In this document: positions 12,821-22,208 of the stretch, in pieces
Layout of the letters: each line of letters opens with the position of its first letter
How positions within the stretch are numbered: position 1 is the stretch's first letter
NCBI RefSeq assembly: GCF_036013645.1
Contig: NZ_CP107869.1
Span: 6,076,001-6,140,000, forward strand
Reading direction: 5' to 3'
Length of the DNA: 64,000 nt
DNA from: Streptomyces sp. NBC_00490
GTDB taxonomy: Bacteria > Actinomycetota > Actinomycetes > Streptomycetales > Streptomycetaceae
Translations under genes and position numbers: made by a program
The notes under the pieces: model-generated
The model's input: only the letters and a program-made list of their open reading frames with translations
Database searches by the model: none
What the model was told of the DNA's origin: nothing

Positions 12821-15067
12821 TCAGCGGTGGGGCAGCGTGGTCAGCAGGCGGGCCGCGACCGGGGGTGGCGGGTCGCCGTCCTCGCCGGACATGGTGCGGA
12901 GCAGATGGCTCAGGCGCTGGTGTTCGGTGGGTGTGGTGACGAGGGCGGGGAGGAGGGCGGCGAGCGCCCACTCCGCGGCCGTGGACCGGTCGGCGGTCAG
13001 CACCCACTCGCGGAGTACGTCGAGGGCGTCCCGGGTGGTGCGCGGGTCGGCGAGCGCGGTCCGCCACAGGTACGGCACGCCCTGGGCCGCCGCACCGCCC
13101 TCGGTGGCGGCGCGGGCGAACCAGCCGAGGACCAGGGGAGTGCCGTGGGGCTCGTCGTCCTCGGTGCGGGCGCAGGCCGACACGAAGCCGCCGAGGGTGA
13201 GGTCGCGGACCGCCCGGTCGTCGTCGATGTGGGCGCGCAGTTCGGCGAGGACCTGGTCGCTCGCCGAGGAGAGCAGCAACAGACCGACGGACTGGGCGAG
13301 TTCGACGACCAGTTCGTCGTCGGTGCTGTCGGGGGCGTCGGCGTAGAGCCGTCGTACGGCGCCGCGCAGCGCGGCGAGGGCCTGCTCCGGGCGTTCCGGT
13401 CCGAGCAGCCCGTACGCGCGGACGGCCACCCAGCGCAGCCGCGGGTCGTCGCCCGAGCACCAGGCGTCGAGGATGCGGGGGATGTTGGGGGTGGCGATGA
13501 AGTGGGCGAGGGTGAGCGCGTTGACGGCCACGAGCCGGTGCTTGAACCGCTTGGACATGCCCCAGGGCTGGATGACCAGTGCCATCGCCGAGGGCAGGTC
13601 GGTCCGGGCCAGGACGGCGGCGGTGGACGCGGCGCGGGTGCGTACGAGGGGGCGGCCGTCGTCGGCGAGGCGGCGCAGCCAGCGGATCAGTGCGGGGCGG
13701 GCGGAGGGGTGGCCCGTCCAGACCTCGCGGAGCAGTACTCCGGAGGCCCGTTCGTCCAGGAACTCGGCCTTCTTCTGTGTCACCGGCCCCCATTCGGTGT
13801 GTTCCTCCGCCAAGTAGGCCTTTGCGCGGGCGACTTGGAGACGTTTGCGGATGTGGGTGCCGAAGACGGGGACCTCGGGGGCGCGGGCCGGGTTCTCGGT
13901 CTCCTGGAGGAACCGGTAGAGGAGGTCGCTCAGTTCGGCGGTGAGCGGGTAGGGGCCGCCGTCGAACGCGGCGAGGGCGACGAGGAAGGCCTTGTCGCGC
14001 AGGTGCAGGGAGGTCTCGTCCTCCGCGAACCACTCCTGCACCTGGTTCTCCAGCGCCACCCCCGAGAAGTCGGCCACCGTCCGCTCGTCCGCCTCTCCGG
14101 CCGCGTACCGGGCGAGCAGTTCGGCGAAACGGGCCACCTCGCGGGGCTGGTGGCTGCGGCTCAGGAAGTCGGTGACCTGCGTGCGGGCGAGCAGGCCGGC
14201 GGCGGTCTCCGGGTCGGTGCGGGTGCGCAGATGGGCGGCGAGGACGTCGGCCGCCGCCGGGGGCGGCCACTCCTCGGGGGTGACGTCCTCGACGGGCGTG
14301 GTGGGTCCGACGGTGACGACGAGATAGGCGTCCTGCGCGGCGAGCCGGTCGCGGACGGCGAGCAGATGGTGCTCGCGCAGCGGGTTGTCGCGGCGGGCGG
14401 TGAGGTCGTGGAGGACGTAACCGCAGGCGCGGGGCGGCCCCTCGGCCTTGCCCCCGGCTTCGTCCGCCGCCTTGTCGCCGGGGAACCTGTCGGCCAGTTC
14501 GCCCGGTCGCGTGTCGCGGTCCAGTACGCGTACGGGGGAGGCGCCGAGCCGGTGCAGCAGCATCAGGGCCGCCGTGCGCCGGCCGGTGAAGCGGCCGCCG
14601 GACAGCACCAGGACCCGGTCCTGCCGTAACCGCTCCGCCAGGCGGGCCATGAGCTCCTCGTCGGCGGCGAAGTGTGTGGCGAGCTCCGCCAGCGTGGCGC
14701 CCGGGACCTCTCCCGACGCGGCGGACGCGGGTGAGGCGAAGGACGGGAAGCTGAGCTGGTAGACCTCGGTCCTGCTGCCCAGGTAGACGTCGCCGGAGAA
14801 GTTCCCGCCGCTGATGCCGCCGTGCTGGGTACCGCCGTGCAGCCCGCCGCTGAAGGCGGCCCGCGCGCCCACGTTCATGATCCGCGGGCTGTGGTCGACC
14901 AGGTCGCGCCGGGCCGACCAGGCGTTCTGCGGCTGGTCCCGCTCCTCCGGCTCGCCCTCCGCCTCGGGCCGTGCGTCGTCCGCGCTCTCGGTGTCGCCGC
15001 CGGGTTGCTGCGGTACGGCGTTCGCGGCGCCCGGGCGTTCGGGGGCCGGGGCCTCCGGGGTGCTCAC
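12821..15067 (-). CDS. STAND-like NTPase relative with HEAT-like repeats and N-terminal Gly-rich motif
   Basis: 748 aa. The GTG start overlaps the cyclase stop (GTGA). Residues 1-60 are acidic and disordered. Residues 65-97 carry the Gly-rich motif GGTQHGGISGGNF (78-90) that also ends the cyclase. Residues about 150-260 resemble a P-loop domain, but Walker A reads GGRFTGRRTA (157-166) with Arg instead of the catalytic Lys. YVLHDLT (to D221) could be a Walker B remnant. From about 450 to 720 there are helical pairs like HEAT/Armadillo repeats (for example DPRLRWVAVRAYGLLG). This architecture (signal motif, NTPase, repeat sensor) is that of NLR-like conflict proteins. The lost Lys suggests weak or no hydrolysis. 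Confidence 0.62.
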   Translation of the reverse strand: MSTPEAPAPERPGAANAVPQQPGGDTESADDARPEAEGEPEERDQPQNAWSARRDLVDHSPRIMNVGARAAFSGGLHGGTQHGGISGGNFSGDVYLGSRTEVYQLSFPSFASPASAASGEVPGATLAELATHFAADEELMARLAERLRQDRVLVLSGGRFTGRRTAALMLLHRLGASPVRVLDRDTRPGELADRFPGDKAADEAGGKAEGPPRACGYVLHDLTARRDNPLREHHLLAVRDRLAAQDAYLVVTVGPTTPVEDVTPEEWPPPAAADVLAAHLRTRTDPETAAGLLARTQVTDFLSRSHQPREVARFAELLARYAAGEADERTVADFSGVALENQVQEWFAEDETSLHLRDKAFLVALAAFDGGPYPLTAELSDLLYRFLQETENPARAPEVPVFGTHIRKRLQVARAKAYLAEEHTEWGPVTQKKAEFLDERASGVLLREVWTGHPSARPALIRWLRRLADDGRPLVRTRAASTAAVLARTDLPSAMALVIQPWGMSKRFKHRLVAVNALTLAHFIATPNIPRILDAWCSGDDPRLRWVAVRAYGLLGPERPEQALAALRGAVRRLYADAPDSTDDELVVELAQSVGLLLLSSASDQVLAELRAHIDDDRAVRDLTLGGFVSACARTEDDEPHGTPLVLGWFARAATEGGAAAQGVPYLWRTALADPRTTRDALDVLREWVLTADRSTAAEWALAALLPALVTTPTEHQRLSHLLRTMSGEDGDPPPPVAARLLTTLPHR
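14793..14855 (-). repeat. Gly-rich motif-coding repeat, copy in NTPase gene
   Basis: Sixty-three bases encode the N-terminal Gly-rich motif of the NTPase-like protein. They align without gaps to 15106-15168 in the cyclase gene, with about 53 of 63 positions identical by hand count. The central run coding GGTQHGGISGGNF is almost unchanged. Confidence 0.85.
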
Positions 15068-15912
15068 GCGCCCTCACCCCGCTCGGCGCCGCCGAAGGTG
15101 ACGTTGCCGTGGAAGTTTCCGCCGCTGATGCCGCCGTGCTGGGTGCCGCCGAAGACGCCGCCGTTGAACGTGCCCCCGTGCACGTGCACGGCGGAGCCCG
15201 GCGCCGGGGCTCCCCTGTTTCCGTCCGGCGCCGGGCCGTTCTCGTGAGGGCCGCCCTGTTCGGGCACCCGCGGCGCCGGGCGGTCCCCCGATCCGCCCGG
15301 CGCCTCCCCCGTCTCACGGTGGTCCTGGCCGGTCGCCGCCGCGGGCACCGGTCCGTGCAGCCACGCCGTCAGCGGGCCGTTCTTGCTGTCCACGGTGACC
15401 TCGTGGAAGCCGTCTGCCGGGATTCCCGGGTGGTCGTGCCGTACGACTCCGCCGTACAGCGGGTCCGAGACGCACAGGGCGAAGTCGTCGGCGCGCTCGC
15501 GCAGGGCGGTGCGCAGGATGTCGGCGTCCAGCAGGCGGCAGGCGTGGTTCAGGTCGGAGCCGACCCAGCCGTCGTGCTCGTCGACGGCGACGTAGCCGGT
15601 GGCGAGGACGGCTCGCAGCCGGATCTGGGCCGAGCGGGAGGCCATCCGGTTGACCGCCCTCAGCTGGGCCGGGACCTCGCTGAGGAGCGCGCGCAGCAGG
15701 GCTGTGACCGGGGCGTTCGCGTCGATGAGCTCCATGACCGAGTCCCCGCGGTCGGCTCGTAGCCGGAGGGTCTCGTCGATGCCGGCCCGCTGCAGGGTGC
15801 GGTCGGTGATGTCGTAGAGCATGCGCCGCAGATAGGCCTGCTCGACGTCGTCCCGGTCGCTGTACCTCTCGATGTCCACCAGCAGGATCGTCCGGGCCAC
15901 GGGGTCGCTCAT
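15064..15912 (-). CDS. Class III nucleotidyl cyclase with C-terminal amyloid-like motif
   Basis: 282 aa. Residues 8-190 have the class III cyclase pattern: first metal Asp D13 in LLVDIERYS, second metal Asp D57 in ADRGDSVMEL, and the transition-state pair N122 and R126 in GSDLNHACRLLDA. All key residues I can place are present, so it should be active. I cannot tell whether the product is cAMP, cGMP, cCMP or cUMP. Residues 190-240 are a Pro/Gly linker and 243-275 a Gly-rich motif (GGTQHGGISGGNF at 255-267) repeated in the next protein. A GAGAGG site precedes the ATG. It heads the minus-strand operon and is probably the alarm-synthesising enzyme. Confidence 0.82.
   Translation of the reverse strand: MSDPVARTILLVDIERYSDRDDVEQAYLRRMLYDITDRTLQRAGIDETLRLRADRGDSVMELIDANAPVTALLRALLSEVPAQLRAVNRMASRSAQIRLRAVLATGYVAVDEHDGWVGSDLNHACRLLDADILRTALRERADDFALCVSDPLYGGVVRHDHPGIPADGFHEVTVDSKNGPLTAWLHGPVPAAATGQDHRETGEAPGGSGDRPAPRVPEQGGPHENGPAPDGNRGAPAPGSAVHVHGGTFNGGVFGGTQHGGISGGNFHGNVTFGGAERGEGA
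15106..15168 (-). repeat. Gly-rich motif-coding repeat, copy in cyclase gene
   Basis: Sixty-three bases near the 3' end of the cyclase gene match 14793-14855. The pair links the C-terminus of the upstream protein with the N-terminus of the downstream one, which suggests motif duplication or co-selection rather than chance. Confidence 0.85.
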
Positions 15913-16000
15913 GGTCGCCTCTCGAGGGGGGTGGGGCGGGCAGACGAGAAGCGTGCGGGAGGGAAGGGTGGGACGTGGAGGGCGGATGACGCAGTTGAAA

Positions 16001-16016
16001 TGTGACCGTGTGCACA
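16001..16016. promoter_or_regulatory. CRP/FNR-type operator upstream of the cyclase operon
   Basis: TGTGACCGTGTGCACA matches the palindromic CRP consensus TGTGA-N6-TCACA at 9 of 10 defined positions. It lies 89-104 bases upstream of the cyclase ATG. The neighbouring regulator at 16177-16932 keeps the Arg-Glu-x-x-x-Arg recognition residues of E. coli CRP, so direct control by that protein is plausible. The chromosomal Crp of the host is an alternative binder. Confidence 0.6.
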
Positions 16017-16070
16017 GTTCGGGAGGGGCCGTGGGGTGCCGCTCGGCGTCTCGCTGCCAGGTGCGGGCGC

Positions 16071-16156
16071 GTTGTGGCTGGTCGCGCCCCGCGGCGAAGC
16101 CGCTATCGACACAGCCCCGCGCCCCTGACAGCGGCTGCGCCGCATCAGGGGCGCGA
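16071..16156. repeat. Dispersed intergenic repeat, copy 1 (long form)
   Basis: Begins GTTGTGGCTGGTCGCGC and ends in CCCGCGCCCCTGACAG...CAGGGGCGCG, with GCGGC...GCCGC inverted segments between. Shorter relatives occur at 44765 and 59652. It lies just downstream of the Crp/Fnr gene, like many Streptomyces intergenic repeats found after genes. It occupies much of the 264-base gap 15913-16176. Confidence 0.65.
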
Positions 16157-16176
16157 GTGCGCCCGTGGCCGGGGGG

Positions 16177-16932
16177 TCAGGCCTCGTGGGGTTGTTGTGG
16201 GGACGGGATGCCTGTTGCCGGGCCTGTCGCGGCTATGCGGCGGAGTACGTCCGGGCGCATGATCAGCATGGCGCGTCTGCCCGTGGCGACCACGTTCTTG
16301 TCGCGGAGTTCCTTCAGGAGGCGCTGGACCATTTCGCGGGAGGCGCCCACCGAGCCCGCCAGTTCCTGTTTGCTCAGGGGGACGGCGAGTTCGATGCCCT
16401 CCGGGGTGCGGCGGCCGTGGGTGCGGGCCAGGTCCAGGAGGAGGACGGCGAAGCGCTCCCGCACGCTCATCGACGCGAACTCCAGCCGGCGTCGGTCGGC
16501 CGCGCGGGTGCGGTCCACGGTGAGGCCGAGCAGGGCGAAGGAGGCCTCGGGGGAGCGGTGCAGGAAGCCCCGGAAGCGCTCCCGGTCGACGGCCACCGCC
16601 CTGACCTGCTCCAACGCGGTCACCGTCGCTCCGCGCGGCCGGCCCGTCAGTGCCGCCGACTCGCCGACGACGTCACCGGGGCCGCGCAGGGCGAGCAGTG
16701 CCTCGTAGCCGCTGGCGGCGGACGCGGTGACCTTGGTCCAGCCGTGGACGAGGAACAGGACGTGCGCGGACGGCTCCTCCTGGCGGAGCAGGACCGTGCG
16801 CGGCGGGAAGTCCAGGCTGCGACCGAGCCCCAGCAGCGCCGAGCGGTCCTCGCTCTCCAGCCGCGCCAGGAACGGCACCCGGTCGTCCAGGCCCCCGTCG
16901 TCCGGCGAGTACGCCGGCGTCCACGTCGTCAT
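16177..16932 (-). CDS. Crp/Fnr-family transcriptional regulator
   Basis: 251 aa. Residues about 20-135 form a cyclic-nucleotide-binding domain: GDVVGESAALTGRPRGATV (87-105) is the phosphate-binding cassette, with E91 and R100 at the positions that hold the ribose and phosphate in CRP. Residues about 150-235 form a winged helix-turn-helix with KQELAGSVGASREMVQRLLK (188-207). R199, E200 and R204 correspond to the DNA-reading residues of CRP. No Cys cluster for an Fe-S centre is visible, so it is CRP-like rather than FNR-like. It lies immediately upstream of and in the same direction as the cyclase operon, and may sense the cyclase product and act at the box at 16001. It diverges from rpsL. Confidence 0.88.
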   Translation of the reverse strand: MTTWTPAYSPDDGGLDDRVPFLARLESEDRSALLGLGRSLDFPPRTVLLRQEEPSAHVLFLVHGWTKVTASAASGYEALLALRGPGDVVGESAALTGRPRGATVTALEQVRAVAVDRERFRGFLHRSPEASFALLGLTVDRTRAADRRRLEFASMSVRERFAVLLLDLARTHGRRTPEGIELAVPLSKQELAGSVGASREMVQRLLKELRDKNVVATGRRAMLIMRPDVLRRIAATGPATGIPSPQQPHEA

Positions 16933-17122
16933 GCCTCATCCCCCGAATCCCCCGGCGAATCCCGTACCGAGTCGGAACCCGCCACGGACCCCGTGCAGCG
17001 GACGGGTCAACGTACTGAACGCCCAAGATCGGGTGGGGCGGAAGAGCGCGAATCGGCCACCGACGAGGGACACACCCCTTGACAGTCGAAAGCCCGGCGT
17101 GTCGAGGCCCACTCCATTTGTT

Positions 17123-17151
17123 TTGACCGAAGTCCTTGAGGTAGGTACGCT
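17123..17151 (+). promoter_or_regulatory. Promoter of the str operon (rpsL)
   Basis: TTGACC (17123-17128), 17-bp spacer and TACGCT (17146-17151) fit the HrdB consensus well. The predicted leader is about 190 nt. The rest of the 413-base gap 16933-17345 holds the leader element at 17271 and no gene that I can support. Confidence 0.72.
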
Positions 17152-17270
17152 CAGACCTTGTGCCTGGGGTGTGCCCTGGCTCTCGTGCGTGCCATCAACC
17201 GCATCGCGAGCCTCCATCGGCCACCGTGAATCCGCGCCCTTCTCGCCTTCGGGTGGAAGTCTGCGGGATC

Positions 17271-17297
17271 CGACACACCCGACCGCGTGGGTCGGAG
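17271..17297 (+). promoter_or_regulatory. Leader element shared with rpsJ
   Basis: A 27-base stretch is identical to 31693-31719 upstream of rpsJ. It contains the hairpin CCGACC-GCGTG-GGTCGG (17279-17295). It lies in the 5' leader, 48 bases before the rpsL start. Shared leader sequence in two ribosomal operons suggests common post-transcriptional control. Confidence 0.65.
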
Positions 17298-17345
17298 TTG
17301 TTCCAGGTTAGCTTCACCATTCGGCACACAGAAACCGGAGAAGTA

Positions 17346-17717
17346 GTGCCTACGATCCAGCAGCTGGTCCGGAAGGGCCGGCAGGACAAGGTCGAGAAGA
17401 ACAAGACGCCCGCACTCGAGGGTTCGCCCCAGCGTCGCGGCGTCTGCACGCGTGTGTTCACGACCACCCCGAAGAAGCCGAACTCGGCCCTGCGTAAGGT
17501 CGCGCGTGTGCGTCTGACCAGCGGGATCGAGGTCACCGCTTACATTCCGGGTGAGGGACACAACCTGCAGGAGCACTCCATCGTGCTCGTGCGTGGTGGC
17601 CGTGTGAAGGACCTGCCGGGTGTTCGCTACAAGATCATCCGCGGTTCCCTTGACACCCAGGGTGTGAAGAACCGCAAGCAGGCCCGCAGCCGCTACGGCG
17701 CCAAGAAGGAGAAGTAG
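17346..17717 (+). CDS. rpsL: Ribosomal protein S12
   Basis: Decoding-centre protein of the 30S subunit, 123 aa. GTG at 17346 is the only start that gives the family length, with GGAGAAG upstream. K43 in TPKKPNSA and K88 in GGRVKDLPG are wild type, so no classic streptomycin-resistance substitution is present. First gene of the str operon rpsL-rpsG-fusA-tuf. Confidence 0.98.
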   Translation: MPTIQQLVRKGRQDKVEKNKTPALEGSPQRRGVCTRVFTTTPKKPNSALRKVARVRLTSGIEVTAYIPGEGHNLQEHSIVLVRGGRVKDLPGVRYKIIRGSLDTQGVKNRKQARSRYGAKKEK

Positions 17718-17720
17718 AAA

Positions 17721-18191
17721 ATGCCTCGTAAGGGCCCCGCCCCGAAGCGCCCGGTCATCATCGACCCGGTCTACGGTTCTCCTCTTGTCACGTCGCTCAT
17801 CAACAAGGTGCTGCTGAACGGCAAGCGCTCCACCGCCGAGCGCATCGTCTACGGCGCCATGGAGGGTCTGCGTGAGAAGACGGGCAACGACCCGATCATC
17901 ACGCTGAAGCGCGCGCTGGAGAACATCAAGCCGACCCTCGAGGTCAAGTCCCGCCGTGTCGGTGGTGCGACGTACCAGGTTCCGATCGAGGTCAAGCCCG
18001 GTCGTGCCAACACGCTCGCGCTGCGCTGGCTGGTCGGTTACTCCCGCGCCCGTCGCGAGAAGACCATGACCGAGCGTCTGCTCAACGAGCTTCTCGACGC
18101 CTCCAACGGCCTTGGTGCCGCTGTGAAGAAGCGCGAGGACACCCACAAGATGGCCGAGTCCAACAAGGCCTTCGCGCACTACCGCTGGTAG
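17721..18191 (+). CDS. rpsG: Ribosomal protein S7
   Basis: 156 aa, primary binder of the 3' major domain of 16S rRNA and organiser of the 30S head. The N-terminal [20 protein letters not shown] and the C-terminal [24 protein letters not shown] end are typical. It starts 3 bases after rpsL, with its ribosome site (AAGGAG) inside the rpsL tail, so translation is probably coupled. Confidence 0.98.
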   Translation: MPRKGPAPKRPVIIDPVYGSPLVTSLINKVLLNGKRSTAERIVYGAMEGLREKTGNDPIITLKRALENIKPTLEVKSRRVGGATYQVPIEVKPGRANTLALRWLVGYSRARREKTMTERLLNELLDASNGLGAAVKKREDTHKMAESNKAFAHYRW

Positions 18192-18230
18192 TCGCTACCC
18201 ACATCGAGACCGAGAGAAGACGAAAGCCTT

Positions 18231-20360
18231 ATGGCTACCACTTCACTTGACCTGGCCAGGGTCCGAAACATCGGGATCATGGCCCACATCGACGCGGGCA
18301 AGACGACCACCACCGAGCGGATCCTCTTCTACACCGGCGTCAGCTACAAGATCGGTGAGGTCCACGACGGCGCTGCCACCATGGACTGGATGGAGCAGGA
18401 GCAGGAGCGTGGCATCACGATCACCTCTGCTGCCACCACCTGCCACTGGCCGCTCGAGGACAACGACTACACGATCAACATCATCGACACCCCGGGGCAC
18501 GTCGACTTCACGGTCGAGGTGGAGCGTTCGCTCCGCGTCCTCGACGGTGCCGTCACGGTGTTCGACGGTGTCGCCGGTGTCGAGCCGCAGTCCGAGACGG
18601 TGTGGCGTCAGGCCGACCGTTACGGCGTGCCGCGCATCTGCTTCGTGAACAAGCTGGACCGTACCGGCGCCGAGTTCCACCGCTGCGTGGACATGATCAA
18701 GGACCGGCTCGGTGCCGTTCCGATCATCATGCAGCTGCCGATCGGTGCCGAGATGGACTTCAAGGGCGTTGTGGACCTGGTCCGCATGAAGGCGCTCGTG
18801 TGGTCCGCCGAGGCGGCGAAGGGCGAGATGTACGACGTCGTCGACATCCCCGCCACGCACGCCGAGGCTGCCGAGGAGTACCGCGGCAAGCTGGTCGAGA
18901 CCGTCGCGGAGAACGACGACGAGATCATGGAGCTGTTCCTGGAGGGCCAGGAGCCCACCGAGGAGCAGCTGTACGCCGCGATCCGTCGTATCACCATCGC
19001 CTCCGGCAAGGGTGACGGCGTCACGGTCACCCCGGTGTTCTGTGGCACCGCGTTCAAGAACAAGGGCGTCCAGCCCCTGCTCGACGCGGTCGTGCGCTAC
19101 CTGCCGACCCCGCTTGACGTCGAGGCCATCGAGGGCCACGACGTAAAGGACCCCGAGGTCGTCGTCAAGCGCAAGCCGTCCGACGACGAGCCGCTGTCCG
19201 CCCTCGCGTTCAAGATCATGAGCGACCCGCACCTGGGCAAGCTCACCTTCGTCCGGGTTTACTCGGGCCGCCTGGAGTCCGGCACCGCCGTGCTGAACTC
19301 CGTCAAGGGCAAGAAGGAGCGCATCGGCAAGATCTACCGCATGCACGCGAACAAGCGTGAGGAGATCGAGTCGGTGGGCGCCGGCGACATCGTCGCCGTG
19401 ATGGGCCTGAAGCAGACCACCACCGGTGAGACGCTTTCGGACGACAAGAACCCGGTCATCCTGGAGTCCATGGACTTCCCGGCGCCGGTCATTCAGGTCG
19501 CCATCGAGCCCAAGTCCAAGGGTGACCAGGAGAAGCTGGGTGTCGCCATCCAGCGTCTCGCGGAGGAGGACCCCTCCTTCCAGGTTCACTCGGACGAGGA
19601 GACCGGCCAGACCATCATCGGTGGTATGGGCGAGCTGCACCTCGAGGTGCTGGTCGACCGTATGCGCCGTGAGTTCAAGGTCGAGGCCAACGTCGGTAAG
19701 CCGCAGGTCGCGTACCGTGAGACGATCCGCAAGGTCGTCGAGCGCGTGGACTACACCCACAAGAAGCAGACCGGTGGTACCGGTCAGTTCGCCAAGGTGC
19801 AGATCGCGATCGAGCCCATCACCGAGACCGACGGTCCGGCGTACGAGTTCGTGAACAAGGTCACCGGTGGCCGTATCCCGCGGGAGTACATCCCGTCGGT
19901 GGACGCCGGTGCGCAGGAGGCCATGCAGTTCGGCATCCTGGCGGGCTACGAGATGACGGGCGTCCGCGTCACGCTTCTCGACGGTGCCTACCACGAGGTC
20001 GACTCCTCCGAGCTCGCGTTCAAGATCGCCGGTTCGCAGGCCTTCAAGGAGGCCGCGCGCAAGGCCAGCCCCGTGCTGCTCGAGCCGATGATGGCCGTCG
20101 AGGTCACCACGCCCGAGGAGTCGATGGGTGATGTCATCGGCGACCTCAACTCCCGCCGTGGCCAGATCCAGGCCATGGAGGAGCGCAGCGGCGCCCGCGT
20201 CGTGAAGGGCCTCGTGCCCCTTTCGGAGATGTTCGGCTACGTCGGAGACCTCCGCAGCAAGACGTCGGGTCGCGCAAGCTACTCGATGCAGTTCGACTCC
20301 TACGCCGAGGTTCCGCGGAACGTCGCCGAGGAGATCATCGCGAAGGCCAAGGGCGAGTAA
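18231..20360 (+). CDS. fusA: Elongation factor G
   Basis: Translocation GTPase, 709 aa. G1 is [15 protein letters not shown] (about residues 17-31), G3 is DTPGHVDF and G4 is NKLD. Domains II-V follow, ending in the conserved [18 protein letters not shown] tail. The ATG lies 39 bases after rpsG. Full length, with no sign of the duplicate FusB/TetM-type variants. Confidence 0.98.
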   Translation: MATTSLDLARVRNIGIMAHIDAGKTTTTERILFYTGVSYKIGEVHDGAATMDWMEQEQERGITITSAATTCHWPLEDNDYTINIIDTPGHVDFTVEVERSLRVLDGAVTVFDGVAGVEPQSETVWRQADRYGVPRICFVNKLDRTGAEFHRCVDMIKDRLGAVPIIMQLPIGAEMDFKGVVDLVRMKALVWSAEAAKGEMYDVVDIPATHAEAAEEYRGKLVETVAENDDEIMELFLEGQEPTEEQLYAAIRRITIASGKGDGVTVTPVFCGTAFKNKGVQPLLDAVVRYLPTPLDVEAIEGHDVKDPEVVVKRKPSDDEPLSALAFKIMSDPHLGKLTFVRVYSGRLESGTAVLNSVKGKKERIGKIYRMHANKREEIESVGAGDIVAVMGLKQTTTGETLSDDKNPVILESMDFPAPVIQVAIEPKSKGDQEKLGVAIQRLAEEDPSFQVHSDEETGQTIIGGMGELHLEVLVDRMRREFKVEANVGKPQVAYRETIRKVVERVDYTHKKQTGGTGQFAKVQIAIEPITETDGPAYEFVNKVTGGRIPREYIPSVDAGAQEAMQFGILAGYEMTGVRVTLLDGAYHEVDSSELAFKIAGSQAFKEAARKASPVLLEPMMAVEVTTPEESMGDVIGDLNSRRGQIQAMEERSGARVVKGLVPLSEMFGYVGDLRSKTSGRASYSMQFDSYAEVPRNVAEEIIAKAKGE

Positions 20361-20505
20361 CGCACACCGTTTACACGCTTTAGGCTTGACACCGACCGGC
20401 GGGGCTCACCCGGCTCAGGGGAAATCCCGACGGGCGGCATCCCAGCAAAGATCACCCTGGCGCCGATGAGTAAGGCGTACCAGAACCACTCCACAGGAGG
20501 ACCCA

Positions 20506-21699
<1,194 letters not shown>

Positions 21700-21741
21700 G
21701 TCTTGTTGGCTTGAACGCCTGGTAGCTCACAGAGCACCTTG

Positions 21742-21777
21742 AAGGGGCCCGTACGACTTCGGTCGTACGGGCCCTTT
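21742..21777 (+). terminator. Terminator of the str operon
   Basis: A 16-bp stem (21742-21757 with 21762-21777, one G-U pair) is capped by a stable TTCG tetraloop, 42 bases after the tuf stop. The final bases of the stem give CCCTTTCG. It also faces the end of the minus-strand holin-like gene. Confidence 0.9.
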
Positions 21778-21785
21778 CGCGTTTC

Positions 21786-22157
21786 CTACGCGGGCTCGGG
21801 CTGCGGGCCGAGGGCCATGACGGCCAGGGTGACGGCGCGGGTGAGGACCCCGCCGAGCAGGGCGGTCAGGAAACTGTCGACATGCAGGCCGGAGTCCATC
21901 AGCCCGCTGAGCCAGGAGACGAGCAGCCATACGAGGGTGTCCTGGACGACGCCGATCGCGGTGAGGATCAGCAGCATGACCGCGGGCGCGCTGCGGATGG
22001 CGCTGGGATATGTGTGGATCAGCTGGTTGACGACGAGGAAGACGACGCCGGCCAGCATCGTCTGCCAGAACGGGCCGTCGGCGACCGCGGAGATCCCGGG
22101 GTGCAGGGCCGCGGCGAGGCCTACGCCGAGCTAGGTGCCGAGGACGCGTCTTCGCAT
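21786..22157 (-). pseudogene. Phage-holin-family (YvlD-like) membrane protein with premature amber codon
   Basis: Reading from ATG at 22157 gives M-R-R-R-V-L-G-T and then TAG (22133-22131), after which the same frame continues without interruption for 115 codons. The remainder has three or four hydrophobic helices (TMLAGVVFLVVNQLIHTYP, APAVMLLILTAIGVVQDTL, LTALLGGVLTRAVTLAVM), as in the small phage_holin_4_2/YvlD membrane proteins of actinobacteria. A single C-to-T change (CAG to TAG) would explain the lesion. A shorter product from ATG 22058 (90 aa) is possible. No function can be assigned beyond membrane location. Confidence 0.65.
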
Positions 22158-22208
22158 GTACATGGGCGTGATCTTCGAGGTGCCCCGCGGTCTGAGACAA
22201 GGGCCGCG

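Noticed and set aside
12734..14629. 631-codon plus-strand frame opposite the NTPase-like gene
   Set aside because: Gly/Val/Ala-rich without motif. The minus-strand protein has coherent domains and coupled neighbours.
20361..20505. Separate tuf promoter at TTGACA 20386
   Set aside because: No acceptable -10 at 16-18 bases. Listed only as a possibility in the tuf entry.
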